Below are positions 34,058 through 44,411 of a DNA stretch of 64,000 bases, piece by piece. Under the pieces are notes generated by a model, which was not told the DNA's origin, did not search any database, and saw only the letters and a program-made list of their open reading frames with translations. A program made the translations under genes and the position numbers. Where the stretch lies: positions 20,739,440 to 20,803,439 of the forward strand of contig NC_089277.1 in assembly GCF_963678975.1 (NCBI RefSeq), written 5' to 3'. The DNA is from Dysidea avara (Eukaryota > Porifera > Demospongiae > Dictyoceratida > Dysideidae). The stretch's first letter is position 1. Each line of letters begins with the position of its first letter.

Positions 34058-34396
34058 CAGGGGCGGATCCAGAGTTTCGAAAGAGGGGGGGGCACCTTTC
34101 TGAAAAACAGTTGAAGACCAAAAAAACTTGCTGAAAACCAGTTGAAGACCCAAAAAAAAAAAAAAGGTCACAACAATAATAGCTAGTTATCCTTACCAAC
34201 TATATCACGTCTGTTATGTAAAATAAAATCCTATTTGTAGCTTCATAGGTAAGCTACACTGCCTCATGAACATTGTGACTGCTTTATTAGAGTAATTGAC
34301 TGCTCTATTAGAGTATCTCGATCTTGCATGCAATTTCTTGAAGGGGGGGGGGGGGGGGGCATTTGCCCCAAATGCCCCATCCTGGATCCGCCACTG
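34058..34396. mobile_element. CAGGGGCGGATCC-ended DNA element with 5-bp duplication
   Basis: It begins CAGGGGCGGATCCAGAG and ends CTGGATCCGCCACTG. CAGTT is repeated at 34053-34057 and 34397-34401. The interior holds poly(A), two tandem copies of the dispersed motif (about 34271-34327) and a long G run. It is nearly the same element as 41682-41988. It appears to be inserted into a hAT-like MITE. Confidence 0.88.
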
Positions 34397-34664
34397 CAGT
34401 TAGAGTTTTACATAAGTGACTGCTACATTAGAATTATGGTATTGAAGTTGACTGCTCTATTACAGTATAAGTGACTGCTCTATTACAGTATCTCAATCTT
34501 TTAAACCATTTTTATGCTTCGTGCAGTGTTGTGTCCAAAAGATGTTTACATCACACTACAAGAAAACCTTATAATTTTGCACTGATTATTCCAGAATATT
34601 CCCCAATTCTTTTCGCTACCCATTATTCTCGAAATTGTTCTGGCATAATAGATATACATCCCTA
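34397..34664. mobile_element. hAT-like MITE remnant around the 34058 insertion
   Basis: It has three degenerate motif copies (about 34410-34500), then AT-rich sequence, and ends GGCATAATAGATATACATCC then CTA. That end matches the right ends of the 7566 and 48402 MITEs. The left part may be 33999-34057 (TATTATTCCCAGAATTTG). Confidence 0.45.
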
Positions 34665-34671
34665 CACAATG

Positions 34672-34925
34672 GCGGATCCAGGAAGGGGCATTTGGGGCAA
34701 ATTCCCCCCTCCCCACCTTGTGGAGGAGCCAGCCATGCTTCTGATTAAAATAGCTACTAAACATTAGATCAGTTTATCAACTCATGAAAATATGCACATT
34801 TTACTATCATTTATACCTGAAATCAAAAGCACCATAGATAATGTCTATTATCTATGCTAGCACCCAGCATCTTCGTGCACATTAAGCGCCTCTAAAAATA
34901 ATTATCGTGTTTAATTATGATTACT
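34672..34925. mobile_element. Truncated CAATGGCGGATCC element, inverted relative to 19079
   Basis: It starts AATGGCGGATCCAGGAAGGG and contains TGTGGAGGAGCCAGCCATGC and ACCCAGCATCTTCGTG, which match the right half of 19079-19546 in reverse. A 24-bp palindrome (34832-34855) is inserted in it. The other terminus is missing. Confidence 0.6.
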
Positions 34926-34936
34926 GAAAACACAGT

Positions 34937-35747
34937 CAGTGTTGCCATGCTGTGAATAAAGTTCATAGATTTATGAACTTTTTGTCTTGTTTGTGAACCT
35001 GAAATAATCTATGAACTTTTATGAACTTTTGGCTGGTTTGTGAACCTGAAATAATCTATGAACTTTTTTATGAACCTGGAGTAATCTGTGAACTTTTTAT
35101 GAACTTTTGGAAATTTTAGGTGGTAACCTTTATTTTTTCTTTTTTTTTGCTCTTTAGTGCCCTACTAACCCAGAGATCCACCTATTTATAATGTGTAGGC
35201 TAGTTTTCGGAAAGTGACTATTGATTTATGAACTTTTTATGAACAAATTTATTTTTTCACATGAACATTTGGGGCTAAGCACCGGCCGATTATGCCGGCG
35301 TAATTTAAAGCATAATAGGTGACCAAAAGCATCAAGCATAATGCCAGCATAATAGGGACAATATTTGAAAATTTAATTTTAAGTGCGCAATACGCTCGCA
35401 TGAAAGAAAGCTGGAAAATATTCACTGCCAATAGTATTAGTGCATTTCATATTTAAAAACACGTAACACAACTTATTAAACCGTTTCTTTGTTGGTTATT
35501 CACACTTTGCAGAAATAAGATCGAGATACTCTAATAGAGCAGTCACTTATTCTAATACAGCAGTCAGGAAAGGCTGATATACTGTAATAAAATAGTCAGT
35601 TCTAGAGCATAATCTTGATTTTGAAAGCATAATTTTGAGCATATATATAATAGGCTTAATTTTTTAGCAATGCTCAAAAGCATAATAGGTAAAATTTTGG
35701 GCATAATAGGCCGGAGCCTATTTGGAGCAAATCATCTGGCAACACTG
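34937..35747. mobile_element. hAT-like element CAGTGTTGCCA...TGGCAACACTG
   Basis: The ends CAGTGTTGCCA and TGGCAACACTG are perfectly inverted. AACACAGT flanks both sides (34929-34936 and 35748-35755), an 8-bp duplication. The left part is a degenerate tandem of AATAATCTATGAACTTTTTA. A second MITE (35276-35720) sits near its right end, leaving only about 27 bp beyond it. Confidence 0.9.
35276..35720. mobile_element. hAT-like MITE nested in 34937-35747
   Basis: It starts TAAGCACCGGCCGATTATGC and ends GCATAATAGGCCGGAGCCTA. TTTGGGGC and TTTGGAGC flank it (8 bp, one mismatch). It carries the dispersed motif at about 35519-35600 in several degenerate copies. Confidence 0.87.
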
Positions 35748-35812
35748 AACACAGTTACAAACTGATATGTTCAGATAAGGAAAACATTACAAATCACATA
35801 GATAGGAGTCAG

Positions 35813-36062
35813 TTATGATTTATCTAAAAATACTTGTAGAGATTGGGATTCAACTGATAGTGTCAGTGGGTAAATTGTTCCAGTCGCGGATAGATTTGGG
35901 GTAATAGCTGAATTTATAATGATCTGTTTTAGCAAACGGAATCTCAAAATGGAAAGGGTGGTGGTGGTGGGTGGGATATGTGGTGTTAGTGAAGTAATTT
36001 GGTAGCTACTGTTAAGACTGATGAGGAGCAAACAATGTTGTAGAAGAGTTTTAATCTAGTCA
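35813..36062 (-). pseudogene. LINE reverse-transcriptase C-terminal fragment
   Basis: On the minus strand, one frame gives TDHYKFSYYPKSIRDWNNLP, the 'IRDWNxLP' signature at the end of CR1/Jockey-type LINE ORF2. The 72-codon ORF in another frame is its shadow, and frameshifts split the signature from the preceding text. A second LINE tail with (AAT)n begins next to its 5' side (about 36073). Confidence 0.75.
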
Positions 36063-36152
36063 CATATCGTCGGTTATTATTATTATTTATTATTATTGAT
36101 TAGCAAAACCCATTGGGTAAATCGCTAATGTACAAAAACAAAATTTTAGTGT

Positions 36153-36662
36153 CTATGCATTTTGCAAACAGTTCTTGAAAGTAAGTAAGTCTATATTGTC
36201 AAGATCTTCCATATCTAAATTGTTCCAGTCTGGTATTGATCTTGGTAAGAAAGAGTTACTATATCGATTTATTCTGGCATACAACTGTAATAGCTTCAAG
36301 GGATGGTTTGCCCTGGTACTTGTTGCAGGAGATAACACTGGCAGATACTGATTTGGAACATAAATTAATTTGTTTACAAACTTAAACAACAGCATCAGAC
36401 GTGCCTGTTTCCTACGATCTTCCAGTGTTGGCCATTTTAATTCCACTAACATTTCAGTTATACTGTCCCTAGTCGGTGTTGAAGTGATGGCCATCGTAGA
36501 TCCGCTATTAAACATATAGATGTAACACTGCTGTCAGGTAGTCTGACTTGACCCAACGAGCAGCACGTCGTTGTACCATTTCTATACTTTGCATGTTCTT
36601 CTGTAAGTAGGGATCCCATACTGCCGATCCATATTCTCACTATACTGGTGTAAGCTAAAGAT
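36153..36662 (-). pseudogene. LINE ORF2 3' end (second family)
   Basis: The minus strand reads SAVWDPYLQKNMQSIEMVQR then RAARWVKSDY in one frame. After a frame change it reads LVELKWPTLEDRRKQARLML and SFLPRSIPDWNNLD. This is the C-terminal 'thumb and connection' region of CR1/Jockey-type reverse transcriptase. The catalytic domain is absent (5' truncation). A 3' tail with TTATTATTATT (about 36073-36098) ends the copy. Confidence 0.85.
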
Positions 36663-36672
36663 TGCTCTTGTT

Positions 36673-36963
36673 CAGTGGCGATTCTAGACCTGACCTACTG
36701 GGGGGGGGGAAGTAGGGAACAGAATAACGATTGTTGTTTGGCTGCAGCATAAAGTAGAATTTCAGGGGGGTATGGGGGTGCAACCCCCAGAAGCTACAGG
36801 ATTTTTGCAATTTAAAGGCTTGAAAACAGCCTAAAATTTATGCTAAAAGCATGAAAAATGCTAAAGATAACAATGCCAATCTATATTGCAACTTTTCTCC
36901 AAGATTTTGTAAAAATTATTTTTCAGCAGGGGTGGGTCCTGCCCCCCCTTAGAATGGCCTATG
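36673..36963. mobile_element. hAT-like element with 8-bp duplication
   Basis: It starts CAGTGGCGATTCTAGACC and ends GGTCC...CCCCTTAGAATGGCCTATG. CTCTTGTT flanks both sides (36665-36672 and 36964-36971). The interrupted host sequence matches the 19079-type element, which reads straight through at the same place. Confidence 0.78.
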
Positions 36964-37259
36964 CTCTTGTTTGAGACATTCGGAGCTTTTAAAGTAACTT
37001 TTAAGACTTCACAACATCTGAAAAGGCCAAAATAGCAAAAATCAACAGTGAGACACTACTAAGAGGGGGCAGGACCCACCCCTCTTAGGGTAAGGGTAAC
37101 CCTAAGAGGGACCCACCCCTCTTAGGGTTAGGGTAAGTTGTAGGTGATTATTTGCTGCTTTAAAATGCAGCACTGCACTAGAGAATATGGCTCTCCCCAA
37201 CCACCTACAACTTACCCTGTTTGTGCCCCTCCCCTTGCCAACTCCTGGATCCGTCCCTG
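36964..37259 (-). mobile_element. CAGGGACGGATCC element, inverted copy
   Basis: On the minus strand from 37259 it reads CAGGGACGGATCCAGGAGTT, then GGCAAGGGGAGGGGCACAAA and later TCTCACTGTTGATTTTTG. This is collinear with 19079-19290. A GGGTAAGTTGTAGGTG inverted pair and short GGGTTA-type runs (37080-37135) lie inside. It is interrupted by the 36673-36963 insertion. Confidence 0.7.
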
Positions 37260-37884
37260 CTACACATGAACAAACAACATTATGTGACAACTAAAATCAT
37301 TCAATATGACAACTTGGTTCATTATCACAATGACAACTTCTATGCCACAATCATGTGTTATAAGGTTATGATCAGAAGCATACAATGAGTTGTGATACAA
37401 GAAAGTTTACATTACAGCAACAAAGAATAAAATCATTTGTCTTATTTTAAGCTTGACCATTTACTGTATTACTTTCAACATGTCTCACATCTGAGTGCTA
37501 CAAGGCCTTAAGCCTATAGTAATTTAGCCTATATAGAAACATGCATGAATCACAATTATACACAAATGTCATATTTATCCTCCCAAATGTGTTTGGAGTC
37601 TCTTGTTTGCTGGTGGCGTGGCAATCATCTAATATAGATCCATTGTCAGTTGAGAAATTAAGTTGATAAGTAGCTTAATAATGACTATTGCAGTGTAAAG
37701 TGTGGTGTGTTGTCACGTTGTCTGTATTATTTAATAATAATATGTAAAAGAAAAGTGTTTCATACTCTGTATAATTTAATTCTCTGTCCAAAAGTGTGAA
37801 GGCATAAATAATAACAGTGTACTAATCGCATAGAAAAGAATGCACAGTTTTACTAACTAGCTAACAGAATATCAAGAGCCCAAA
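37260..37884. other. Intergenic stretch, no features seen
   Basis: AT-rich sequence; no exon or repeat recognised. Confidence 0.4.
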
Positions 37885-38165
37885 TCAAAACACACGGTAG
37901 TGTGTCGTGTGGCACAAAAAGGCGGCGCGCCACACAGTGAGTATATAACAGGAAGAAAGAAAACGGAGTTTTCACACCTATGTAACTCTGTGATCCCTAA
38001 TCCGATTGAAACCAAATTTGCTGGAGAAGTGTCGGCTAGTCAGGGGAGTCTACATACCAAATTTGAAGAAAATCGCTCCAGCCAATTCCGAGATAGGAGC
38101 GAACAAAATTTCTTCGTTTTTTTCTTCATCTCCTTAATTTCGCACACTTCGCAAAATCCGTCATA
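37885..38165 (+). repeat. CACACGGTAGTGTG dispersed repeat, third copy
   Basis: It starts CACACGGTAGTGTGTCGTGT, then GGCGGCGCGCC and CCGATTGAAACCAAATTTGC. It is close to 20292-20487, and its 3' part resembles 25980-26060. Confidence 0.75.
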
Positions 38166-38224
38166 AATAGGGTCCGCAAACCAAAATATCGACTTACAAA
38201 CTATAGTCATGTGTAGGGGTAGGT

Positions 38225-38695
38225 CTAATCAAGAAAACACTAGGGTGGCAGCAAAATTCGTCCATGTCTTCTAGTGAAAATAACGCGAAATACCTTGAAT
38301 TCGATCGATTTTTCGCCGTCGTAATCTACAAGGTTATTCTTTTGGGCCAAAACTCTCTCTTAAGCTTTGAGAGGTTGTCCACTCTTACTTTGGAGTATAG
38401 GTAGTTTCATATAATTAATTATTATTTGGTAGTGGCGTCGCGTACATCGCCGATCGGCAAAAAAAAAAGACGTTTGGTGATCTGGAGCACAGCAGACTTG
38501 CAGGAAATACTGCAACATTTACTGCAGTGATCACCTCCAAGTCAAGTACCTGTGTGCAGATTATGGTGTGGATTGAAGTTTATTGACCATCTGGCTGAGA
38601 CCAGCCTTGCCCGATTTAGCGAAAATTTCCTCCACGATCCAACAAATACTGCAGTTTCGTGGAAATTAACACCTTTAGGTGTGCTGAAGTAAGGA
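38225..38695 (+). repeat. Dispersed repeat, plus-oriented copy
   Basis: It includes GAATTCGATCGATTTTTCGC, AAAGACGTTTGGTGATCTGG and CATCTGGCTGAGACCAGCC. The same sequence lies inverted at 41565-42675, interrupted there by a LINE. Element type unknown. Confidence 0.8.
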
Positions 38696-38699
38696 AATG

Positions 38700-39145
38700 A
38701 TTTAATTTAATTTAATATAATTTAATAATTGCTTTACAGAATTGGAATTACATACAGTAAAGGCTATAGTGATTACAGAGACATACAATTCTGAAGGACT
38801 ACCAGTGTCCTGCACTGGTAGCCTAGAGCACTAACTACTTAACTACAAATACTATACATGCATACATTTATATAATAGTTACAAATAATTATAGTTGGTT
38901 GGTGCAGGAGTCTTGGAGCAGCGGGTACAAGGACACAGGTAATGAAAAGTACAGGGGGTATTATCAAAGTTAGCTAAAAAATTATTCCATAAAAATGCTT
39001 TCAACTTTGGTTTGATTACATCTAGTGATTGAGATAGGTCAATTATTGGTAAAGAGTTCCATAATCTTGGTAAACGATAAAAATATGATGGGTTGATATG
39101 GGCTGTCTTGGGGTATTGCTCAGAGCAAGTATAAACTAACAGCAA
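38700..39145 (-). pseudogene. LINE ORF2 C-terminus and 3' end (third family)
   Basis: The minus ORF from 39145 to 38879 ends RLPRLWNSLPIIDLSQSLDV, KAFLWNNFLANF and then CPCTRCSKTPAP. This is the C-terminus of a CR1-like ORF2 ('LWNSLP' signature, followed by a Cys-rich tail). Below it, a 3' UTR with the hairpin CTACCAGTG...CACTGGTAG (about 38795-38825) leads to an ATTTAATTT-rich tail at about 38700-38725. 5' truncated. Confidence 0.82.
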
Positions 39146-39347
39146 TGGCTTGATAACTGACGGAAAATTTTACAGTTAGCTGATAACGCAATTTGTTAAA
39201 CTAAAACTCCCTTGTAATGAAAGTTCTACAGAATTCAGCATAATGTTACTGACTTGATATGATTATAAATCACTGTGAGCACAGTAAGATGATCATTTCT
39301 GTAGCAAGGATGGAGTCCAGAGATCTTGAGTGCATGGCCAGATCTAA

Positions 39348-40073
39348 TGGGCAACTAAGTGGCAATTAAGATTCAATGTAACCAAATGTACTATTATGCG
39401 GTTTACCAGATTATTATCACCAATCATTTTCAACTACAAGCTAAACAATCACAACTTGGGTACATCAAACCAACACTCCTACCTTGGTGTTATATTGGAT
39501 AACAAACTATCATGGTCTCCACATATTAGTAATATAGCTGCTAAGGCCAATAGAACATTAAACTTCTTGAAACGCAATCTGAGTTGCTGCTCGTCTAACA
39601 TCAAAGCAACAGCCTACCTTACGATAGTACGACCGTCAATGGAATACGCTGCAGTCATCTGGGACCCATACCACCATAACAATATTCAACAGCTAGAGAA
39701 AGTACAGCGTAGGGCAGCTAGATGGGTCCTAAATGATTTCAATCGATTCAGTTCAGTCACAGCTATGTTACAGCATCTTTCTTGGCCAAGCCTTCAGCTG
39801 AGACGTAAAATATCCAGATTACAAGCACTTTTTAAAATTATACATCAAGATTATTCACTGTCAATTCCTCCTCATTTTATTTCAATGACAAGATCCACCA
39901 GACTATATCACCCACATCGTTTTATTCTACCAAATTCATCTACCTATTCATACCAACAGAGCTTTTTCTCCAGATCAATTAAAGATTGGAACAACTTACC
40001 ATCTTCCATCATTGAGAGCAACAATATTGACTCTTTTTCAGCGGAACTGCAAACATTGTATGGAACCCAATAA
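39348..40073 (+). pseudogene. LINE ORF2 C-terminal half
   Basis: The open frame reads WATKWQLRFNVTKCTIMRFT, then SYLGVILDNKLSWSPHI, VRPSMEYAAVIWDPYHHNN, QRRAARWVLNDF, LQHLSWPSLQLRRK and FFSRSIKDWNNLP. It covers about 240 residues from the end of the palm to the C-terminus of a CR1/Jockey-type reverse transcriptase. The YxDD core, the endonuclease and ORF1 are absent, and a stop lies just upstream, so it is a 5'-truncated copy. The long intact frame suggests it is younger than the other LINE pieces here. Confidence 0.9.
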
Positions 40074-40109
40074 CTGTAATCTTTGTAACTACGTAGCTAA
40101 ATTCATTTT

Positions 40110-40164
40110 ATGATTGCTTCTTTTTTTTTCCTGAGCATATCAGCTGTGCTGTCTGCTCAGTAAC

Positions 40165-40197
<33 letters not shown>

Positions 40198-40198
40198 C
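40110..40198 (+). repeat. LINE 3' end: stem-loop and (AAT)n tail
   Basis: After a T run, CTGAGCATATCAGCTGTGCT, then GTCTGCTCAG, can fold into a stem-loop. A tail of about ten AAT units (40167-40198) follows, typical of CR1-like LINE 3' ends. Confidence 0.75.
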
Positions 40199-40199
40199 T

Positions 40200-41280
40200 A
40201 TATAGCTATAGCTATGTAGGTCATGCAGCATAGCTATAATCATGCACACCTTTTTGATAGTTAAATTAGAGCTTATAATTATCTGATCATCTATTTTTAT
40301 GTGATACTCAGATGCAGTAGCATGCAAGGTCAAATGGTATGCTCCCCAGACAAGTTTTACATGCCTTGAAATCACATCTGCATGGAAAACTATCATACAA
40401 AGCCTTGATATTTCCTGGTAGCTAATTTTGTACCAAAGTACCAATTGCAACTTATTCAGTCTCAATCATGTCTATCCTGTGCAAGACATTAAAACATAGT
40501 GTTACTTCCATGACACAAAATCTCTAAAAATGAAGTTTAGTTATTTGTGATTTGGAAGAAATTTTAATTGTTATAATGAGATGCCAATCGGATGATTTAC
40601 TGGAACTTAAAAATTGACATAGTTATAATGGATTAGATCAACATTTAATAAGAGCAGTAGTCATATGTCACTGAATTTAGAGTAATTATCACAATGACTT
40701 TGTCATACTAATATAGATCTGTTCACAAAATTCAAATAGTTGAAAATTTGTTCTGGGCTGGGTCCTGATTTTGAAGTTTTTGAGGTAGAATTTTAGTAGT
40801 TTGGAACATTACATGGAATGTATAAGAGTGGCCCACACAGATAGGATATACAAATATGTACGTACATTAAACTGTTGTCTTGAAGATTGCTTTTAGGCAT
40901 ACATCTCAACTTTAGATTTTATTTTACATATCCTTACAGTAGTCAGCAGAGCTACTCTTCCCTACCATCAACTATGGAATTGGAGCAAACCCTTGGTTTC
41001 TGCTTTTGATACTATAATTATTGCTAATACTGCCCCCATACATATGTATAGGATCAGTATTATACATACCAAATAGTACATTGCATATCAAAATGAAAAT
41101 GCAGATGCTATGTCTAGACTATACCTTTAACCCTGTTGAGTATATAAATTATGAGGAAGAAGATTTTCAGAAAAAGGCACAATGATTTTACTATACAATG
41201 CAATATGCTATCATTAAAATTAATTATATACGTCAATTTACACCAACGCCACATAGCTACAATATGTATAACTTGCATGA
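40200..41280. other. Intergenic stretch, no features seen
   Basis: AT-rich sequence without recognisable exon or element. Confidence 0.4.
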
Positions 41281-41325
41281 AGGAAACTCTCCAATAGAGC
41301 AGTCAAATATTCCTATAGAACAGTC
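41281..41325. repeat. Dispersed motif, two degenerate copies
   Basis: ACTCTCCAATAGAGCAGTCA and CCTATAGAACAGTCAG are in tandem with no surrounding element recognised. Confidence 0.6.
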
Positions 41326-41626
41326 AGAAATTGATTTTTTATACATAATGTCACTGACAATCACAAACATGTTTATTTAACTGCACTCAGAGTAGTTGTC
41401 AAGTATATATTTCACAACATTTTTGTAAAATTATATTAGTTACGAGAGCCTTGGTTTTGTGCAATAAATCGCGTTTCGCATGCCGTAATTGATTAAAGTG
41501 CTCGTAATCTAGCCTTCGCTGGAAGTTTGTACTTGTACTGAGTAATCATTTCCATAATTCAACACACTTAAAGGTGCTTATGTGCACGAGACTGCAGTAT
41601 TTGTTGGATCGCGGAGGAATTTTTGC

Positions 41627-42311
41627 TAAATCAATTCAATGTTTGTATCGAATTTTTACCAACTCTCTGGAATGCCATGCCCAGGGGCGGATCCAGAGTC
41701 TGGAAAGAGGGGGGAACCTTGCTGAAAAAAGTTAAAGCGCAAAAAAAAAAAAAAGGTCACAACAATAATAGTCAGTTATCCTTTACCAAATATATTATAT
41801 CACGTATGTTATGTAAAATAAAATCCTATTTATAGCTTCATAAGTAAGCTGCACTGCCTCATGAACATTGTGACTGCTTTATTAGAGTAATTGACTGCTC
41901 TATTAGAGTATCTCGATCTTGTATGCAATTTCTTGAAGGGGGGGGGGGGGGCATTTGCCCCAAATGCCCCATCCTGGATCCGCCATTGATGCCTATCCTT
42001 AACTTGGATCTAACGTTTCCTCTGCTAAAATCAAAACTAAAAACTTTTCTCTGGGATCATTTTATAACTAACTTTGAAGATAACAACAATTGCTCATTAC
42101 ACTATCTCTGTCCTTGCTCAAGATGCCACCAGTCACGTCCACCCACCTCAAACCTGAACTACTTGTAGAATCTGTATGTATGTGTGTATATAAGTAAGTA
42201 AGTAAGTAGGTAAATAAGTAATGTAATGTAATGTACTTTCGCGGCTGTTGGTACATGTTACCAACAGACCTTTGGTGTGTTTACACCATAAAGCAATAAT
42301 AATAATAATAA
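41627..42311 (+). pseudogene. LINE 3' end nested in the repeat, itself interrupted
   Basis: Before the insertion at 41682 the frame reads FLPTLWNAMP. After it the same frame continues ILNLDLTFPLLKSKLKTFLW, DHFITNFEDNNNC and CPCSRCHQSRPP. It is the same C-terminal type as 38700-39145. A stem-loop (CTGTTGGTACATGTTACCAACAG-like, about 42247-42270) and (AAT)n at about 42296-42311 end the copy. Only about 200 bases of coding sequence are present. Confidence 0.85.
41682..41988. mobile_element. CAGGGGCGGATCC-ended element inside LINE coding sequence
   Basis: It starts CAGGGGCGGATCCAGAG and ends CTGGATCCGCCATTG. ATGCC is duplicated at 41677-41681 and 41989-41993. Removing the element plus one ATGCC restores the LINE frame, which proves a 5-bp duplication. 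It contains two copies of the dispersed motif (about 41871-41928) and a G run. Confidence 0.95.
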
Positions 42312-42744
42312 ATCAGGAGAGGCTGGTCTCAGCCAGATGGTCAACAAACTTCAATCCACACCATATTCTGCACACAGGTACTTGACTTGGAGGTGATCAC
42401 TACAGCAAATGTTGCAGTATTTCCTGCAAGTCTTCTGTGCTCCAGATCACGAAACGTCTTTTTTTCGTCGATCTGCGATGCGCGCGACGCCACTACAAAA
42501 TATTAATTAATTATATTAAACTACCTATACTCCAAAGTAAGAGTGGACAACCTCTCAATGCTTGAGAGAGAGTTTTGGCCCAAAAGAATTACATTGTAAA
42601 TTACGATGGCGAAAAATCGATCGAATTCAAGGTATTTCGCGTTATTTTCACTAGAAGACATGGACAAAATTTGATTTTACTCTAGGCCGTCCTGCTTAGT
42701 TTGACCTCTCCGTCAGGTGCACAACTCAGCCTTCCTTTATTTTC

Positions 42745-43063
42745 GCTGCTGCATCTAAGGCTGGGGTAGCTGCTGCTGCCGGTGAGGAGGCTAAGGATGA
42801 CCATTATTTGGAAACTGTTGACAACCATGGTGGTGAATTTTATCCCCTGGTTTGCGAGTCGTTTGGTATTTGGACACCCTTTGCTTTATCAACCTTATCC
42901 ACGATTGCCGACCGTACCACTGTTAAAAGTGGCCAGACAGTTAGCAAGGAAACAATTGCTTCAGCGCTTGTCAGTTACTCTCTGGCGATATAGCTAATGC
43001 CAAAATGATCCTGAGGCATTATGGCTTATGCCTAGAAGATGGCATAGACTTGTTGAACTAAGT
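42745..43063 (+). pseudogene. Retroelement polymerase C-terminal remnant
   Basis: One frame reads HYLETVDNHGGEFYPLVCES then FGIWTPFALSTLSTIADRTT. After a frame change it reads LARKQLLQRLSVTLWRYS, and then AKMILRHYGLCLEDGIDLLN with a stop. The pattern (FxPLVxESxG, then LLQRLSVxLWxxNAxMIL) is what I know from the extreme C-terminus of non-LTR reverse transcriptases. At least one frameshift and a stop break it, and the polymerase domain is absent. Confidence 0.6.
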
Positions 43064-43185
43064 TATTAATTAAGGTTGTTTTGTAGTTAAGGTAGCTAGT
43101 TTTGTAGTTAAAGTAATTAGTTTGGTAGTTAAGCTAGTTAGAATTTTGTATAGCATATTTGTAATAATAATCCATTTCTCCACTA

Positions 43186-44411
43186 CAAACAAATCACCCT
43201 GTAGAGAGTTCAGCTACAAACAAATCAACCTGCAGAGAGATCAGCTACAAACAAATCACCTTATAGAGAGTTCAGCTACAAACAAATCAACCTGTAGAGA
43301 GATCAGGTAGAAACAAATCACCCTGTAGAGAGTTCAGCTACAAACAAATCAACCTGCAGAGAGATCAGCTACAAACAAATCACCTTGTATAGATCGGCTA
43401 CAAACAAATCACCCTGTAGAGAGATCAGCTAGTAGCTAGAAACTAGACACAATGTAAGGGGTTCAGCTACAAGCAAATTGAGTTCAGCTACAAACAAATC
43501 AACCTGCAGTGAGATCACCTACAAAAAAGCACCTTGTACAGACTTCAGTTACAAACAAATTGCCCTGTAGAGAAATCAGCTAGAAGAATTCACCTTGTAG
43601 AGAGTTCAGCAACAAAGAAACCACCATGTATAGAGAGTTCATGCAGCTGCAAACAAATCAGCCTGTAGAAAATTCAGTTACAAACAAATCGCCCAGTAGA
43701 AAGATCAGCTAGAAGAAGTTACCTTGTATAGAGTTCAGCTACAAAGAAACCATTCTGTAAAGAGTTCAGCTGCAAACAAATCACCTGTACAGAATTCAGC
43801 TACAAACAAATCACCCTGTAGAGAGATCAGCTAGAAGAAGTTACCTTGTAGACAGTTCAGCCACAAACAATTCACCCTGTACAGAGATCAGTTAGAAGAA
43901 GTTTCCTTGTAGAAAATTCAGCTACAAACAAATCACCCTGTAGAAAGATCAGCTAGAAGAATTCACCTTGTAGAGATTTCAGCTACAAAGAAATCACCAT
44001 GTAGAGAGTTCAGCTGCAAACAAGTCACCCTGTGGAAAATGCTAGAAGAAGTTATCTTGTAGAGAGTTCAGCTACAAAGAAATCATTCTGTAAAGAGCTC
44101 AGCTGCAAACAAATCACCTGTACAGAATTCAGCTACAAACAAATCACCCTGTAGAGAGATCAGCTAGAAGAAGTTACCTTGTAGATAGTTCAGCTACAAA
44201 CAAATTACCCTGTTGAGAGATCAGCTAGAAGAAGAGTTACCTTGTAGATAGTTCAGCTACAAACAAATCATTCTGTTGAGAGATCAGCTAGAAGAAGAGT
44301 TACCTTGTAGATAGTTCTGTTGCAAACAATTCACCCTGTAGAGAGATCAGCTAGAAGAAGTCACCTTGTAGAGTGTTAAGTTACAAAGAAACCGCCATGC
44401 AGAGAGTTCTG
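43186..44411. repeat. Minisatellite array 2, about 31-bp units
   Basis: The unit types match array 1 (AGTTCAGCTACAAACAAATC; GATCAGCTAGAAGAAGTTAC) over about 1.2 kb. They are more regular at the 5' end. Confidence 0.96.

Larger units (their letters stand above)
41565..42675 (-). repeat. Inverted copy of the 38225 repeat, split by a LINE
   Basis: The minus strand of 42305-42675, then 41565-41625, is collinear with 38225-38695. It shares CATCTGGCTGAGACCAGCC, then GATTTAGC and CCGCGATCCAACAAATACTG. The break at about 41627/42311 is filled by a LINE with an (ATA)n tail. AAATCA repeats at both edges. Confidence 0.75.

Noticed and set aside
37080..37135. Telomere-like TTAGGG repeats
   Set aside because: Only two to three units of GGGTTA/GGGTAA, in both orientations, inside a truncated CAGGGG-type element. 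Not an array.
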